This document shows, piece after piece, positions 4,975 to 13,925 of a stretch of 19,229 bases of DNA. The DNA comes from Candidatus Schekmanbacteria bacterium GWA2_38_11 (GTDB taxonomy: Bacteria; Schekmanbacteria; GWA2-38-11), in assembly GCA_001790645.1 (NCBI GenBank), contig MGDB01000150.1:1-19229 (forward strand). The letters run 5' to 3'. The notes beneath the pieces were generated by a model. That model did not search any database and was not told the origin of the DNA. It worked only from the letters and a program-made list of their open reading frames with translations. The position numbers and the translations under genes were made by a program. Position 1 is the first letter of the stretch. The number at the start of each line of letters is the position of its first letter.

Positions 4975-7476
4975 ATGAAATACGAACCTAAAATAATAGA
5001 AGATAAATGGCAGAAAATTTGGGAAGAGAAAAAAACCTTTGCTGCCCGTCCGGATAAGAACAGACAAAAATATTATATCCTTGAAATGTTTCCTTATCCA
5101 TCTGGAAGGATCCACATGGGTCATGTGAGGAATTATGCAATTGGCGATGTTATTGCGAGGTATAAATGGAGAAAAGGGTTTAATGTACTCCATCCGATGG
5201 GCTGGGATTCCTTTGGACTTCCTGCTGAGAATGCTGCTATTAAGCATAAGATCCATCCCACAAAATGGACTGAGGAAAATATAAGCTATATGAGAGCTCA
5301 GCTTAAAAGCCTTGGTCTTAGTTATGACTGGGACAGAGAAATATTTACGTGCAGGGAAGACTATTACAAATGGTGTCAGTGGTTTTTCTTGAAATTTTAT
5401 GAAAAGGGACTTGCCTACCAGAAAGAGGCTTTAGTTAACTGGTGCGAGTCTTGCAAAACAGTACTTGCCAATGAGCAGGTTGAGGACGGTAGATGTTGGA
5501 GGTGTGAGACTGAGGTAATCCAGAAAGAAATGAAACAATGGTTTTTCAAGATCACCCACTATGCTGAAGAGCTTCTTTCAGAACTTGAAAATTTGAAAGG
5601 ATGGCCTGAAAGGGTCCTGACAATGCAGAGAAACTGGATCGGCAAAAGCTATGGGGCTGAGATAATATTTCCGGTTTCTGATAAGAACTTTTCTATTACG
5701 GTTTTTACCACAAGGCAGGATACAATCTTTGGTGCGACCTTTATGAGCATTGCCCCTGAAAACCCGATTGTCAGGGAACTTATCAAAGGGACAGAATATG
5801 AAAAACCGGTAACTGAATTTGTGGAAAATGTTAGAAAAGAAAATAAGATTCTAAGGACAGATGCGACAAGAGAGAAGGAAGGAATTTTCACCGGAAGATA
5901 CTGCATAAATCCCATGACAGGATGGAAGATGCCCATATTTGCTGCAAACTTTGTTTTAATGGATTACGGGACAGGAGCAGTAATGGCTGTTCCTGCCCAT
6001 GACCAGAGAGATTTTGAATTTGCAAAAAAAATTGGACTTCCTGTTAAGGTTGTAATCCAGCCTCCTGGAGTAGAGCTTAATGCAGAATCACTTGAATCTG
6101 CTTATACTGAAGAAGGAGTTTTAGTGAACTCCAAAGAATTCTCCGGCATGAAAAATACTGAAGCAATGGAAGCCCTTGTATCCTATTTCCAGAAGAACGG
6201 GATAGGGAGAAAAGTAGTAAATTACAGGCTTAAAGACTGGGGGATTTCAAGGCAGAGATACTGGGGAGTTCCGATCCCGATAATTTATTGCGATAGCTGC
6301 GGAGTTGTCCCTGTGCCTGAGGCCGATTTGCCGGTACGTCTGCCAATGAACCTGCAATTTGATAATATTGGTGACTCGCCGCTTAAAGGCTGTGATGAGT
6401 TTGTAAACACAACTTGCCCGAAGTGCAGGAAAAAGGCAAAGCGGGAAGTGGATACAATGGATACCTTTGTAGATTCTTCGTGGTACTTCTCAAGATACTG
6501 CAGCCCACAGAGCAAAACATCCCCTTTGGAGAAGGAAGAGCTGAATTACTGGATGCCCGTTGACCAATATATAGGAGGTATTGAACATGCGGTGCTCCAC
6601 CTTCTCTATGCAAGATTTTTTACAAAGGTGATAAGGGATCTGGGTTTTTTAAATAGAGGTGAGCCATTCACCAATTTATTGACTCAGGGCATGGTTATTA
6701 AGGATGGAGCAAAGATGTCAAAGTCAAAGGGGAATATAGTTGACCCTGATGACCTGATAAAAAAATATGGTTCTGATACAGTAAGACTTTTTTGCTTGTT
6801 CGCATCTCCTCCTGAAAGGGATTTGGACTGGAGTGATGAAGGGGTTGAAGGTGCCTTCAGATTCCTTTGCAGGGTCTGGAGATTACTTGATGAGGAAGAA
6901 AAAAACTTCTCTCATAATAGTCCTTTCAGTGGAATAAAGGATTTAACTGGACAGGAAACCATCTCAGAAGATGCAAAGACCCTTTTAAAAAGATGTCATA
7001 AAACTATAAAGAAGGTATCAGATGATATAGAGCAAAGATTTCACTTCAATACTGCAATTGCTTCAATAATGGAGCTAGTCAATGCTTTGTACCTTATAGA
7101 TAAGAATGATTTTAAAAAAGATGATTCATTAAGGAGTGTATATTTTTTCTCGGTTGAAACTGTGCTTTTACTCCTTTCGCCGTTTGCACCTCATATTTGT
7201 GAGGAGTTGGGGCAGAGGCTTGGAAAGGCCGGTACAATATTTGAGCAACCATGGCCTGGCTATGATGAAAAAATGTTAATCGATGAGGAAATAACCATTG
7301 TTATTCAGATTAACGGCAAGATGAGAAGCAAAATTTCTGTTCCTGCTCAAGCCCCAGAGGAGGAGATTAAACAGATTACTATTAACAATGAGAAAGTTAA
7401 AGACCTTCTTAAAAATAAAAAGATTATAAAATCAATTTTGGTGCCTAAGAGACTAATAAATCTTGTAGTAAAGTGA
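4975..7476 (+). CDS. leuS: Leucyl-tRNA synthetase
   Basis: A class I aminoacyl-tRNA synthetase that charges tRNA-Leu with leucine in the cytoplasm. At 833 residues it is slightly shorter than the E. coli enzyme. The HIGH-type signature is His47-Met-Gly-His50 within [21 protein letters not shown] zinc-ribbon insert has Cys157, Cys160, Cys174 and Cys177. The CP1 editing domain shows [12 protein letters not shown] and [19 protein letters not shown], including the threonine-rich and aspartate positions needed to clear mischarged tRNA. The catalytic fold resumes with [15 protein letters not shown] and the KMSKS loop at 580-584. An anticodon-binding helical domain and a C-terminal tRNA-contact domain ([13 protein letters not shown]) follow. 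lptE begins seven bases after the stop, so the two are probably co-transcribed. Confidence 0.97.
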   Translation: MKYEPKIIEDKWQKIWEEKKTFAARPDKNRQKYYILEMFPYPSGRIHMGHVRNYAIGDVIARYKWRKGFNVLHPMGWDSFGLPAENAAIKHKIHPTKWTEENISYMRAQLKSLGLSYDWDREIFTCREDYYKWCQWFFLKFYEKGLAYQKEALVNWCESCKTVLANEQVEDGRCWRCETEVIQKEMKQWFFKITHYAEELLSELENLKGWPERVLTMQRNWIGKSYGAEIIFPVSDKNFSITVFTTRQDTIFGATFMSIAPENPIVRELIKGTEYEKPVTEFVENVRKENKILRTDATREKEGIFTGRYCINPMTGWKMPIFAANFVLMDYGTGAVMAVPAHDQRDFEFAKKIGLPVKVVIQPPGVELNAESLESAYTEEGVLVNSKEFSGMKNTEAMEALVSYFQKNGIGRKVVNYRLKDWGISRQRYWGVPIPIIYCDSCGVVPVPEADLPVRLPMNLQFDNIGDSPLKGCDEFVNTTCPKCRKKAKREVDTMDTFVDSSWYFSRYCSPQSKTSPLEKEELNYWMPVDQYIGGIEHAVLHLLYARFFTKVIRDLGFLNRGEPFTNLLTQGMVIKDGAKMSKSKGNIVDPDDLIKKYGSDTVRLFCLFASPPERDLDWSDEGVEGAFRFLCRVWRLLDEEEKNFSHNSPFSGIKDLTGQETISEDAKTLLKRCHKTIKKVSDDIEQRFHFNTAIASIMELVNALYLIDKNDFKKDDSLRSVYFFSVETVLLLLSPFAPHICEELGQRLGKAGTIFEQPWPGYDEKMLIDEEITIVIQINGKMRSKISVPAQAPEEEIKQITINNEKVKDLLKNKKIIKSILVPKRLINLVVK

Positions 7477-7483
7477 AATTTAA

Positions 7484-8011
7484 ATGGGAAAAACAATAAT
7501 ATCTTTAGCATTACTCATAACCTTTTCAGGTCTTCTCTTTATGCCAGGTTGTTATCATTTAGTTGGCTCTGGCAGTTCAGAGGTCAGCAAGGATATAAAA
7601 AACCTGGCAATACCTATTTTTAAGAATAAAACTGATGTGGCCGGGATTGAGATGATTGTTACTGATGCCGTGATAAAGGAATTCACCTCTTTTTCTCCTG
7701 GAAAAATAACGGATATTGAACATGCAAAGGCTGTTATTGAAGGGAAGATCACTTCCTATAGTCTTGAAACAATAGCCGCTGATAAAAGAGATAAGGTTCT
7801 TGAGTATCGCCTCAGAGTTAGGCTTGAGATAGCTTTAAAGGATATTGAGGAAAATAATATTCTTTATGAGAATAAAAATTTTGAAGGCCATATTGATTTT
7901 AAGGTTCCGAAGGACTCCATTTCGCGCAAACGGGGAGAGGAAAATGCCTGCCAGAGATTAGCAGAAGAGCTTTCCAAACGGTTTGTCGGTGAGATCTTTG
8001 AAGGGTTTTAG
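7484..8011 (+). CDS. lptE: LPS-assembly lipoprotein LptE (LptE/RlpB family)
   Basis: LptE is an outer-membrane lipoprotein that plugs the LptD barrel and helps place lipopolysaccharide in the outer leaflet. The 175-residue product begins with a lipoprotein signal peptide ending in PGCYHL, with Cys23 as the acylated residue. The start of the mature protein (Cys-Tyr-His-Leu, then KDIKNLAIPIFKNKTDVAGIE) is typical of LptE in Nitrospirota and deltaproteobacteria-like genomes. The rest is mixed alpha/beta and ends with ACQRLAEELSKRFV. It sits seven bases after leuS, a common arrangement (leuS-lptE). In many such genomes holA follows, but here the repeat-filled 8012-8257 gap follows instead. Sequence conservation in this family is low, so the call leans on the signal peptide and the context. 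Confidence 0.82.
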   Translation: MGKTIISLALLITFSGLLFMPGCYHLVGSGSSEVSKDIKNLAIPIFKNKTDVAGIEMIVTDAVIKEFTSFSPGKITDIEHAKAVIEGKITSYSLETIAADKRDKVLEYRLRVRLEIALKDIEENNILYENKNFEGHIDFKVPKDSISRKRGEENACQRLAEELSKRFVGEIFEGF

Positions 8012-8016
8012 TCAAC

Positions 8017-8137
8017 CAACTGCAATATTTGGCGTTATACTGCGTCAGTTGCGGCTCACAAATACTCACATACCACTCAGTATGCTCCGTTTTGTTCACC
8101 GACAACTTCCTTGTCTAACTCTCAAATCTTGCAGTTG
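8017..8137. repeat. Long imperfect palindrome (121 bp) after lptE
   Basis: The ends CAACTGCAATATTTG (8017-8031) and CAAATCTTGCAGTTG (8123-8137) are reverse complements at 14 of 15 positions. Partial complementarity continues inward through AGTTG / CAACT blocks to a central CATAC-CACTCA-GTATG stem. The central phrase CACATACCACTCAGTATG resembles a dispersed repeat I recall from Geobacter-like and other environmental genomes. The short open frame running through it is best read as repeat DNA, not a gene. Confidence 0.65.
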
Positions 8138-8183
8138 TCTAAAACATCCTGTTTCCAAGTTTATATAACAGATATTCGTAGAA

Positions 8184-8201
8184 ACAGACCTTTAGGTCTG
8201 T
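8184..8201. repeat. Hairpin with ACCTTTAGGT core
   Basis: ACAGACC (8184-8190) and GGTCTGT (8195-8201) form a perfect 7-bp stem around TTTA. The core ACCTTTAGGT and a nearby upstream GTAG match the hairpin at 273-290, so these are probably two members of one short palindrome family. It lies between convergent lptE and rpsT and could help end transcription in both directions, but no T-run is attached. Confidence 0.65.
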
Positions 8202-8232
8202 TGTTAACGGAGCTATCCTAGCCGGCAGGTAG

Positions 8233-8250
8233 AGGCAAGGGCTATTGCCT
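8233..8250 (-). terminator. Hairpin directly after rpsT, possible terminator
   Basis: AGGCAA (8233-8238) pairs with TTGCCT (8245-8250) around GGGCTA, starting a few bases beyond the rpsT stop on the minus strand. No uridine tract follows, so an intrinsic terminator is only a possibility. A degenerate half of the 20-bp palindrome (GCCGGCAGGT) lies beside it at 8221-8230. Confidence 0.35.
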
Positions 8251-8257
8251 GCTTCTA

Positions 8258-8533
8258 TCAAGCTGCTTCTTCTGACAGAGTATTAACTTTTTTTGTAAGC
8301 CTTGAAATCTTTCTTGAAGCTGTGTTTTTATGGATTACACCCTTTGCGGCTGCCTTATCAATTACAGATATGGCTTTTCCCAGTGATACCTTTGATTTTT
8401 CCAGGTTTCTTGATTCAACTGCAAGTAAAAGTTTTTTTACAGTAGTTTTAACCTGCGATTTTACTATGATGTTTCTTTCTCTTCTTTTTTCACTCTGTCT
8501 AATTCTTTTTTCAGCTGATTTAGTTTTTGCCAA
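8258..8533 (-). CDS. rpsT: 30S ribosomal protein S20
   Basis: S20 is a primary 16S rRNA-binding protein of the small subunit body. The 91-residue, Lys/Arg-rich, all-helical product has the expected length and pattern: AKTKSAEKRIRQSEKRRERN at the N-terminus, a middle helix with KTTVKKLLLAVE, and AAAKGVIHKNTASRKISRLTKKV near the C-terminus. The start codon is TTG, with a strong AAAGGAG upstream on the minus strand. TTG is well known for rpsT in E. coli (UUG), where it contributes to autogenous control, so the rare start may be meaningful here. A good sigma-70 promoter lies immediately upstream, divergent from the next gene. Confidence 0.95.
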   Translation of the reverse strand: MAKTKSAEKRIRQSEKRRERNIIVKSQVKTTVKKLLLAVESRNLEKSKVSLGKAISVIDKAAAKGVIHKNTASRKISRLTKKVNTLSEEAA

Positions 8534-8557
8534 AATATAGTCTCCTTTAAGGTTTTT

Positions 8558-8586
8558 TTATAACAAAATTAAAAACAAAGTGTCAA
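8558..8586 (-). promoter_or_regulatory. Sigma-70 promoter of rpsT
   Basis: On the minus strand TTGACA (8581-8586) and TTATAA (8558-8563) are exactly 17 bases apart. The leader to the TTG start is about 20-25 bases and contains AAAGGAG. This is a near-consensus promoter at the expected place. Confidence 0.75.
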
Positions 8587-8623
8587 GAACTTTTAAAAAT
8601 TTTTCTTTTATTAGAAGTTACTG

Positions 8624-8653
8624 TTGACACCATTCATAAAATTATGTTAATGT
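8624..8653 (+). promoter_or_regulatory. Sigma-70 promoter of the secreted His-Cys protein
   Basis: TTGACA (8624-8629) is followed after 18 bases by TAATGT (8648-8653), preceded by TG one base away, an extended -10 arrangement. Transcription would begin near 8660, giving a leader of about 50 bases with AAAAGGAG before the GTG start. It is divergent from and about 40 bases away from the rpsT promoter. Confidence 0.55.
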
Positions 8654-8712
8654 TCAAATCGTAAATAAAAAGGGGAAAATATTTTAAAAACTATTTTAAA
8701 AAAAGGAGACCT

Positions 8713-11451
8713 GTGGTGAGTAGAAATCTTAGTATTCCAATAATAATTTTTAGCATTTTGATAACTTTTTCCATTATTGCAATTCCTGTTACTGATGTGG
8801 TTTTACACGCTTATAGCATTAGCGAGGTATCCAATGTGGCTAAGGTTAAGATAACTCACATTATTACCACTACAGTTGGTGAGAATGGGAAACTCAAACC
8901 TAAAGGAGAAGTAAAAGTAAGAGATGGAAAAAACAAGTTATTCAAAGCTACTCCCAAAAAAGGTTACAAGGCAATAATTAAAGTGGACGGTCAGATAGTT
9001 AAGACGGGAAAAGTTGGGAAACCATGTACGTATAAATTGAAAAACGTTGTAGCAGATATGACTCTTGAAGCCTTGTTTGAGAAGGGTACAACCGCAAATT
9101 CAAATTCGATTTCTATCGCTATTATAGGGCTTGGTGAATCTATTAAAGTTACCAATACGACCCCTGCAACCTTTGCCGGGTATGCTGATTCTGGCATTGG
9201 AATTTCTAAAGTAGAGTTTTTTAACGATACCACAGGTACAAGTGGGACTGCCACAGGAACAACGGAATGGAGTGCTGCTATTGCTCTTAAAGAGGGAGAC
9301 AACACACTTCGTTTTGTTGCAACTGCAAAAGACAAAACCACGAGTGAAATCTCTACAATTGTAACCTATTATCCTGATCTGGACTTTACAACCGCACTTT
9401 CACTATCTAGTGACACGGTTTACATTGGTGAATCTGAAGATGTTACATTTACTATTGGATTAGGGAATACAACAGATGCCGTTGTAAAACTCTATCAAAC
9501 TGATGAAAATGGAGAAAACCCGGTTGAACTGGGTGAAATGAAGGATGATGGAACTTTACCAGATGAAATTCAGGGAGACGGAGTTTTTACTCTTCTCCAA
9601 ACAATATCTTCTATTGATGAAGGACATCTCTATTATCGTGTTGGGGTAACTAAGGGTGAAAAATCTTATTTCTCTGAAACCGCTTCTATCTGGGCAACTC
9701 AACACTTTAGCAGTGAACAGGTCCAAACTGCAGTAAGCACTGCGGATTCTGCAAAAGAAATTTATGACACAGCTATTTCAGAAAGTAAAACCTTGGAGGA
9801 AGCTGCAAAAGAAGTAAAACAATCCCTGAGTAACGACCCGAATATAGGCGCAACTGATACTACAGGGGTTGGAGGGGTATGGTGGATTACAAACGATGGA
9901 ATTCTCGGGCTTTACCACCCAACAATAGATGGTGAAAAGTCTGGAAGCTCTCAAGATGGAAACCGAAGCGTTCAGGCAAAAGCCTCTCAACAGCCAGTAC
10001 AAAATACTCAACTTGAAGTTTTTTATTACCCTGCATCATATCTCCAAGATCGCTCTCAGTATGTTCCAAACTACTTAAGCAACAAGACAGGATTGGAGAA
10101 AAGCTCAAAAATGACGGCAGCGGCAACTGAAACTAAAAACGAGATCAAAAGCAAGAAGGGCTTACTAATCAGCCCCTATATCAACAATCCTAATACTACT
10201 TCTAATTTTGGAAATGGGGATGATTATTATGTTCCGTGGAAAACTATCAAAGACAAAAAATCCTGCGCTTTGTCTGCATCTGCTGAAATACTAAATAACG
10301 GTTCTGTAAATGTTACAATAGACTCGTTCAAGAACTTGTCAGATTACGGATATATTCATATATCTACCCATGGCGACAACTTCTTCGCTGGACTTCTCGG
10401 ACTGTGGCAAGAAGCATGGGGACCAAATGACTTCCTGAAAGGAGCGCTTTCTCAGGTGGTCATTTTGACAGGGTTAAAAATTCCCAAGAACGCTGACGGT
10501 ACTTTTGACATTACTGGCTATGAAAATGATATAAAAGCCAAGAGGATTGCAATTTCACCAAGCGGAACAGTTTCTTTGCTTCCCAAGTTTTTCTCAGACT
10601 ATCTCACCCAACTTCCTAACAGTCTCGTAGTCCTTAGTGCCTGCAGATCAATGTATAATAATTCAATGGCTAATGCATTCCTTTCAAAGGGAGCTGGTGG
10701 AGTTGTAGGGTATTCTGACTACGTCGCAACCTCATATGCTCAAAACACTCTAAATAAAATCATTAACGATATGTTTGACAATAAAACTTTAGCTCAGGGA
10801 GTTGCTGACGCAATAAGCACATACGGTTCAAATGATGCAGATAAGGATCCTGCCTACCTATATTATGCAGGCAGCGGTGATCTTCTCCTACCTTCAGGAG
10901 ACCTTGAAAATGCAGGGTTTGAAGACGGTGTACTAACTCCTTGGTCAAAAGAAGGTGATGGCAGGATTATTACCCAACTTGGAGGCACATCACCTACAGA
11001 AGGCTCATATATGGGTATTGTTTCAACAGGGCTTGGATATACAACACAGAGCGGTTCGATTGAACAGGAATTCTGCGCTTCTCCAAAGCTCAGCAAATTG
11101 AGTTTTGACTGGAACTTTTTCTCCGAAGAATTCAAGGAATACTGCAACTCAATTTATCAGGATACATTCAGAGTCAGCATTTCAGTATATGATGACGCAA
11201 CAGATACGTGGACAGAGACTGAGCTTTTTAGCAGGAATGTTGATGATCTTTGCGGTTCAGTTTCAGAATCAGATGTGGGTTTCGACCGGGGTGGTGTCTA
11301 CGACACAGGATGGAACACTAACCAGGAGATTGATGTATCAGCCTATGTTGGGAAGCATCTTAGGCTTAAATTTTACGCTACTGATGTGGGAGACAGTATT
11401 TACGATACAGCCATACTGGTTGATAATATTGTCCTTACCGATGCACCTTAG
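8713..11451 (+). CDS. Secreted multidomain protein with CHAT/C25-like His-Cys domain
   Basis: The 912-residue product starts with a hydrophobic signal peptide (about 8-34), so it is exported. An InlB-type bacterial repeat domain follows (about 46-118: GENGKLKPKGEV, KGYKAIIKVDG, NVVADMTLEALFE). Next come an Ig-like domain (about 135-217), a beta-rich stalk-like domain (about 224-333) and a helical linker. Residues about 430-722 resemble clan CD cysteine peptidases of the CHAT/C25 kind: a hydrophobic strand into HISTHGDN with His553, then LVVLSACRS with Cys644, followed by FLSKGAGGVVGYSDYV. The C-terminal domain (about 731-912: ENAGFEDGVLTPW, GSYMGIVSTGLGY, FDWNFFSEEF) resembles choice-of-anchor / carbohydrate-binding-like modules. 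The start is GTG, and a second in-frame GTG follows directly. Natural substrate and target are unknown, and peptidase activity is inferred from the dyad only. Confidence 0.72.
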   Translation: MVSRNLSIPIIIFSILITFSIIAIPVTDVVLHAYSISEVSNVAKVKITHIITTTVGENGKLKPKGEVKVRDGKNKLFKATPKKGYKAIIKVDGQIVKTGKVGKPCTYKLKNVVADMTLEALFEKGTTANSNSISIAIIGLGESIKVTNTTPATFAGYADSGIGISKVEFFNDTTGTSGTATGTTEWSAAIALKEGDNTLRFVATAKDKTTSEISTIVTYYPDLDFTTALSLSSDTVYIGESEDVTFTIGLGNTTDAVVKLYQTDENGENPVELGEMKDDGTLPDEIQGDGVFTLLQTISSIDEGHLYYRVGVTKGEKSYFSETASIWATQHFSSEQVQTAVSTADSAKEIYDTAISESKTLEEAAKEVKQSLSNDPNIGATDTTGVGGVWWITNDGILGLYHPTIDGEKSGSSQDGNRSVQAKASQQPVQNTQLEVFYYPASYLQDRSQYVPNYLSNKTGLEKSSKMTAAATETKNEIKSKKGLLISPYINNPNTTSNFGNGDDYYVPWKTIKDKKSCALSASAEILNNGSVNVTIDSFKNLSDYGYIHISTHGDNFFAGLLGLWQEAWGPNDFLKGALSQVVILTGLKIPKNADGTFDITGYENDIKAKRIAISPSGTVSLLPKFFSDYLTQLPNSLVVLSACRSMYNNSMANAFLSKGAGGVVGYSDYVATSYAQNTLNKIINDMFDNKTLAQGVADAISTYGSNDADKDPAYLYYAGSGDLLLPSGDLENAGFEDGVLTPWSKEGDGRIITQLGGTSPTEGSYMGIVSTGLGYTTQSGSIEQEFCASPKLSKLSFDWNFFSEEFKEYCNSIYQDTFRVSISVYDDATDTWTETELFSRNVDDLCGSVSESDVGFDRGGVYDTGWNTNQEIDVSAYVGKHLRLKFYATDVGDSIYDTAILVDNIVLTDAP

Positions 11452-11484
11452 TAACTAAGTTTTTTGTCAGTTGTGAAATTAATG

Positions 11485-11512
11485 GCTGGGGCGTGGTAAA
11501 CCGCGCCCCAGC
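11485..11512 (+). terminator. Strong GC hairpin after the His-Cys protein gene
   Basis: GCTGGGGCG (11485-11493) and CGCCCCAGC (11504-11512) form a perfect 9-bp stem. The loop TGGTAAACCG can extend it with GGT/ACC. Stability fits a terminator or a 3' end-protecting structure, but no T-run follows. The first possible ATG of the downstream lipoprotein begins at the very next base. Confidence 0.5.
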
Positions 11513-11524
11513 ATGCTTTATGGT

Positions 11525-11971
11525 ATGAAGATGCTTAAACTAATAATATTAGCCGGATTTGTAACAGCTTGTTCGCTTAACTTCTCAGAACAGGGCAATA
11601 AAGCATCTTCATCCTTTAAGATTCCAAATCTTGGAGTTGTATCTCTACTTAATGCCAAGGGTAAAAATGTTGACGAAAAATGCATGACTGACATAATTTT
11701 AAAGATAATTACCTTATGCGATGAGAACAGGCTTGAACCTATTAAAACTGAAATCTGGAAAGACCATACGGTAGTTAAAGAGGCAATGGCTGAACTGGCA
11801 GTTAAGATAGAGAGAAGTCCAGCAGGAAAAAACTTTAATATCCTGATTCCTGTCAAATACAAAGGTAGCCGCATTATCCTCTATAAGGAGGGTGAGAACA
11901 TTTCCGAATATTCCTTCTATAGCCTTCCTGAAAATACACCTGATATTGATTTTTCTAAATGCATAAGGTAG
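11525..11971 (+). CDS. Small putative lipoprotein of unknown function
   Basis: Not recognised as a known family. The frame opens at 11513, but that ATG abuts the hairpin. Starting at 11525 gives MKMLKLIILAGFVTACS, a short lipoprotein signal with a VTAC lipobox, and about 148 residues. The mature part has a Ser/Lys linker, then an alpha/beta pattern: GVVSLLNAKGKNV, a helix with DIILKIITLCDEN, TEIWKDHTVVKEAMAELAVKIE, and beta-rich ILIPVKYKGSRIILYKEG. It ends in a conserved-looking FSKCIR. Additional cysteines (in KCMTD, TLCDE and SKCIR) could form a disulfide. There is no clear Shine-Dalgarno. Its place right after the secreted His-Cys protein suggests, without proving, a common role such as a partner or inhibitor. 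Confidence 0.6.
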   Translation: MKMLKLIILAGFVTACSLNFSEQGNKASSSFKIPNLGVVSLLNAKGKNVDEKCMTDIILKIITLCDENRLEPIKTEIWKDHTVVKEAMAELAVKIERSPAGKNFNILIPVKYKGSRIILYKEGENISEYSFYSLPENTPDIDFSKCIR

Positions 11972-12104
11972 GAAACCCTGCTAATTTTTTTATTTACAAC
12001 TATTTTTACATTTGTTACAGGTGAAAACGTTTTTAATCATTTAATGAAGTATAAGGATTGTGAACAACTGGCGAATTATTAAAGAACTTGTAGGGGCTTA
12101 ATAA

Positions 12105-13685
12105 ATGAATCAACTTTTTGCAAAAAAGCCGCTAAGCCTGCTTCTGGAAGAAATGGCAGGCGAACACAGGCTGCGCCGTGTGCTGGGTCCGGTCCAGCTT
12201 ACAAGTCTTGGTGTGGGCGCTATCATCGGTACCGGTATCTTTGTTCTCACGGGTGTGGCAGCACATGACAGAACCGGACCGGCGCTTATTCTTTCATTCG
12301 TAATATCCGGGATAGCATGTATCTTTGCAGCGCTCTGCTATGCTGAATTTGCCTCAATGGTTCCGGTTGCAGGTTCAGCGTATACATACGCTTATGCTAC
12401 GATGGGTGAGTTATTTGCATGGATTATTGGGTGGGATCTTGTGCTCGAATATGCAGTTGCCTCTTCAACAGTAGCTCATGGTTGGTCTCACTACTTTCAG
12501 GATTTCATAGGTATTTTCGGACTGAAGATTCCTTATGCGCTTACCAATGCCCCTTTTGATTATGATCCGAAGACCGGTATTCTTGCTCTGACCGGAACAA
12601 CCCTTGATCTGCCTGCTGTTGTCATTGCAGCAATTGTTACAATAGTTCTTGTAAAAGGAATCAGGGAAAGTGCCAGTTTTAATGCTGTAATGGTGTGCAT
12701 AAAGGTTGCAATTGTTTTATTTGTAATTGGTGTAGGCTCATTTTATGTTAATCCTGCTAACTGGCACCCTTTTGCTCCTTATGGTTTGACAGGAATAAGT
12801 TTTTTTGGAAAGACTCTGTCTGGTCAGACAGGAGGAGGCGGAGAACCTCTCGGGATGCTTGCAGGTGCGGCAATAATATTTTTTGCCTATATAGGATTTG
12901 ACTCGGTATCAACACATGCTGAGGAGGCACGCAAACCTAAGCGTGATGTACCTATTGGCATTGTTGCATCGCTTATCATTTGTACCATTCTCTATATTGC
13001 TGTTTCGGCTGTGTTAACAGGAATGGTTCCTTATGATCAAATTGATATCAATGCTCCGGTGTCAAATGCGTTTGGGAAAGTAGGATTGCCATGGGCCCAG
13101 TTTTTGATATCACTTGGTGCAATAGCCGGTATAACTTCAGTCTTGCTTGTGATGATGCTTAGTCAGCCACGGGTGCTGCTTGCAATGGCGCGTGATGGGC
13201 TTGTTCCGCATAGTTTTTTTGGGGCGATTCATGAGCGCTTCAGGACGCCCTGGAAAGCTACTATCCTTACAGGAGCATTTGTGGCATTAATGGCGGCATT
13301 TGTGCCTCTCAGAATTTTGGCTGAGTTAGTAAATATCGGAACGCTGCTGGCATTTGTAATTGTCTGTGGTGCAGTTCTTATTATGCGAAAGACAAACCCT
13401 GATGCAGAGCGGCCATTCCGCGTACCATTTGCCCCTCTTACACCAATCCTTGGTATCGCTTTTTGTTTGCTTTTAATGTTTTCTTTACCTCCTGAGAACT
13501 GGATGCGGTTGTTCATATGGCTTGCAATCGGCCTTTTAATCTATTTCAGCTACGGAAAGAAGCACAGTGTAATGTCACGGTATCTTACCAAGGAAATCGC
13601 CAAACATGGAGTTTCCCCAGCGGGATCACTTGCTACTGATATCAATACAAAAACAGGAGATGCGGATGAAACAGTTTCCAAGTAA
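12105..13685 (+). CDS. APC-superfamily amino acid permease (CAT/YfnA type)
   Basis: A cytoplasmic-membrane transporter, probably for amino acids by proton symport. Of 526 residues, the N-terminal ELRR-like segment HRLRRVLGPVQLTSLGVGA leads into TM1 with the substrate-loop signature GAIIGTGIFVLTG. Further hydrophobic segments follow, about 12 in all. TM3 region GSAYTYAYATMGELFAWIIG, the conserved FFAYIGFDSVSTHAEEARKP loop and MLSQPRVLLAMARDGLVP are hallmarks of the cationic amino acid transporter / YfnA branch. The tail of about 45 residues is hydrophilic. An AGGGG lies about 9 bases before the ATG. Hand counts of two 60-base stretches give 45% and 57% GC against 33% in one stretch of atpI, so its composition differs from the operon to its right. 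Specific substrate cannot be told from sequence. Confidence 0.9.
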   Translation: MNQLFAKKPLSLLLEEMAGEHRLRRVLGPVQLTSLGVGAIIGTGIFVLTGVAAHDRTGPALILSFVISGIACIFAALCYAEFASMVPVAGSAYTYAYATMGELFAWIIGWDLVLEYAVASSTVAHGWSHYFQDFIGIFGLKIPYALTNAPFDYDPKTGILALTGTTLDLPAVVIAAIVTIVLVKGIRESASFNAVMVCIKVAIVLFVIGVGSFYVNPANWHPFAPYGLTGISFFGKTLSGQTGGGGEPLGMLAGAAIIFFAYIGFDSVSTHAEEARKPKRDVPIGIVASLIICTILYIAVSAVLTGMVPYDQIDINAPVSNAFGKVGLPWAQFLISLGAIAGITSVLLVMMLSQPRVLLAMARDGLVPHSFFGAIHERFRTPWKATILTGAFVALMAAFVPLRILAELVNIGTLLAFVIVCGAVLIMRKTNPDAERPFRVPFAPLTPILGIAFCLLLMFSLPPENWMRLFIWLAIGLLIYFSYGKKHSVMSRYLTKEIAKHGVSPAGSLATDINTKTGDADETVSK

Positions 13686-13925
13686 AACAAGCGAAAATTC
13701 TGAAACTTAGACTTTCATTTTAATCTCCGAGCCTTCCTTGATAACCTATTTATTAGAATATAACTTGAATACCCCGCCTTTAGACAGGATTCTTTATTGC
13801 CCATTCTGTTACAACCAGATTTTTGACGATTTTAGGTAAGCATAGTTAATAAAATGGCGTTATATTAAAATAATTTGAAAATCTTTTTTAGAAAAAAGTT
13901 ATCATTTATTCTAATAATGTCAGAT

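Noticed and set aside
7983..8168. Short plus-strand open frame overlapping the end of lptE
   Set aside because: It runs through the long imperfect palindrome, has no ribosome site, and its coding looks like translated repeat DNA.
11105..11458. Plus-strand frame inside the 3' end of the exported protein gene
   Set aside because: It is a shifted-frame shadow of the continuous 912-codon gene, whose domain pattern continues to its stop.
11950..11995. Intrinsic terminator after the small lipoprotein (T-run near 11984)
   Set aside because: The seven-T run is not preceded by a stable stem. The possible pairing is only about three bases.
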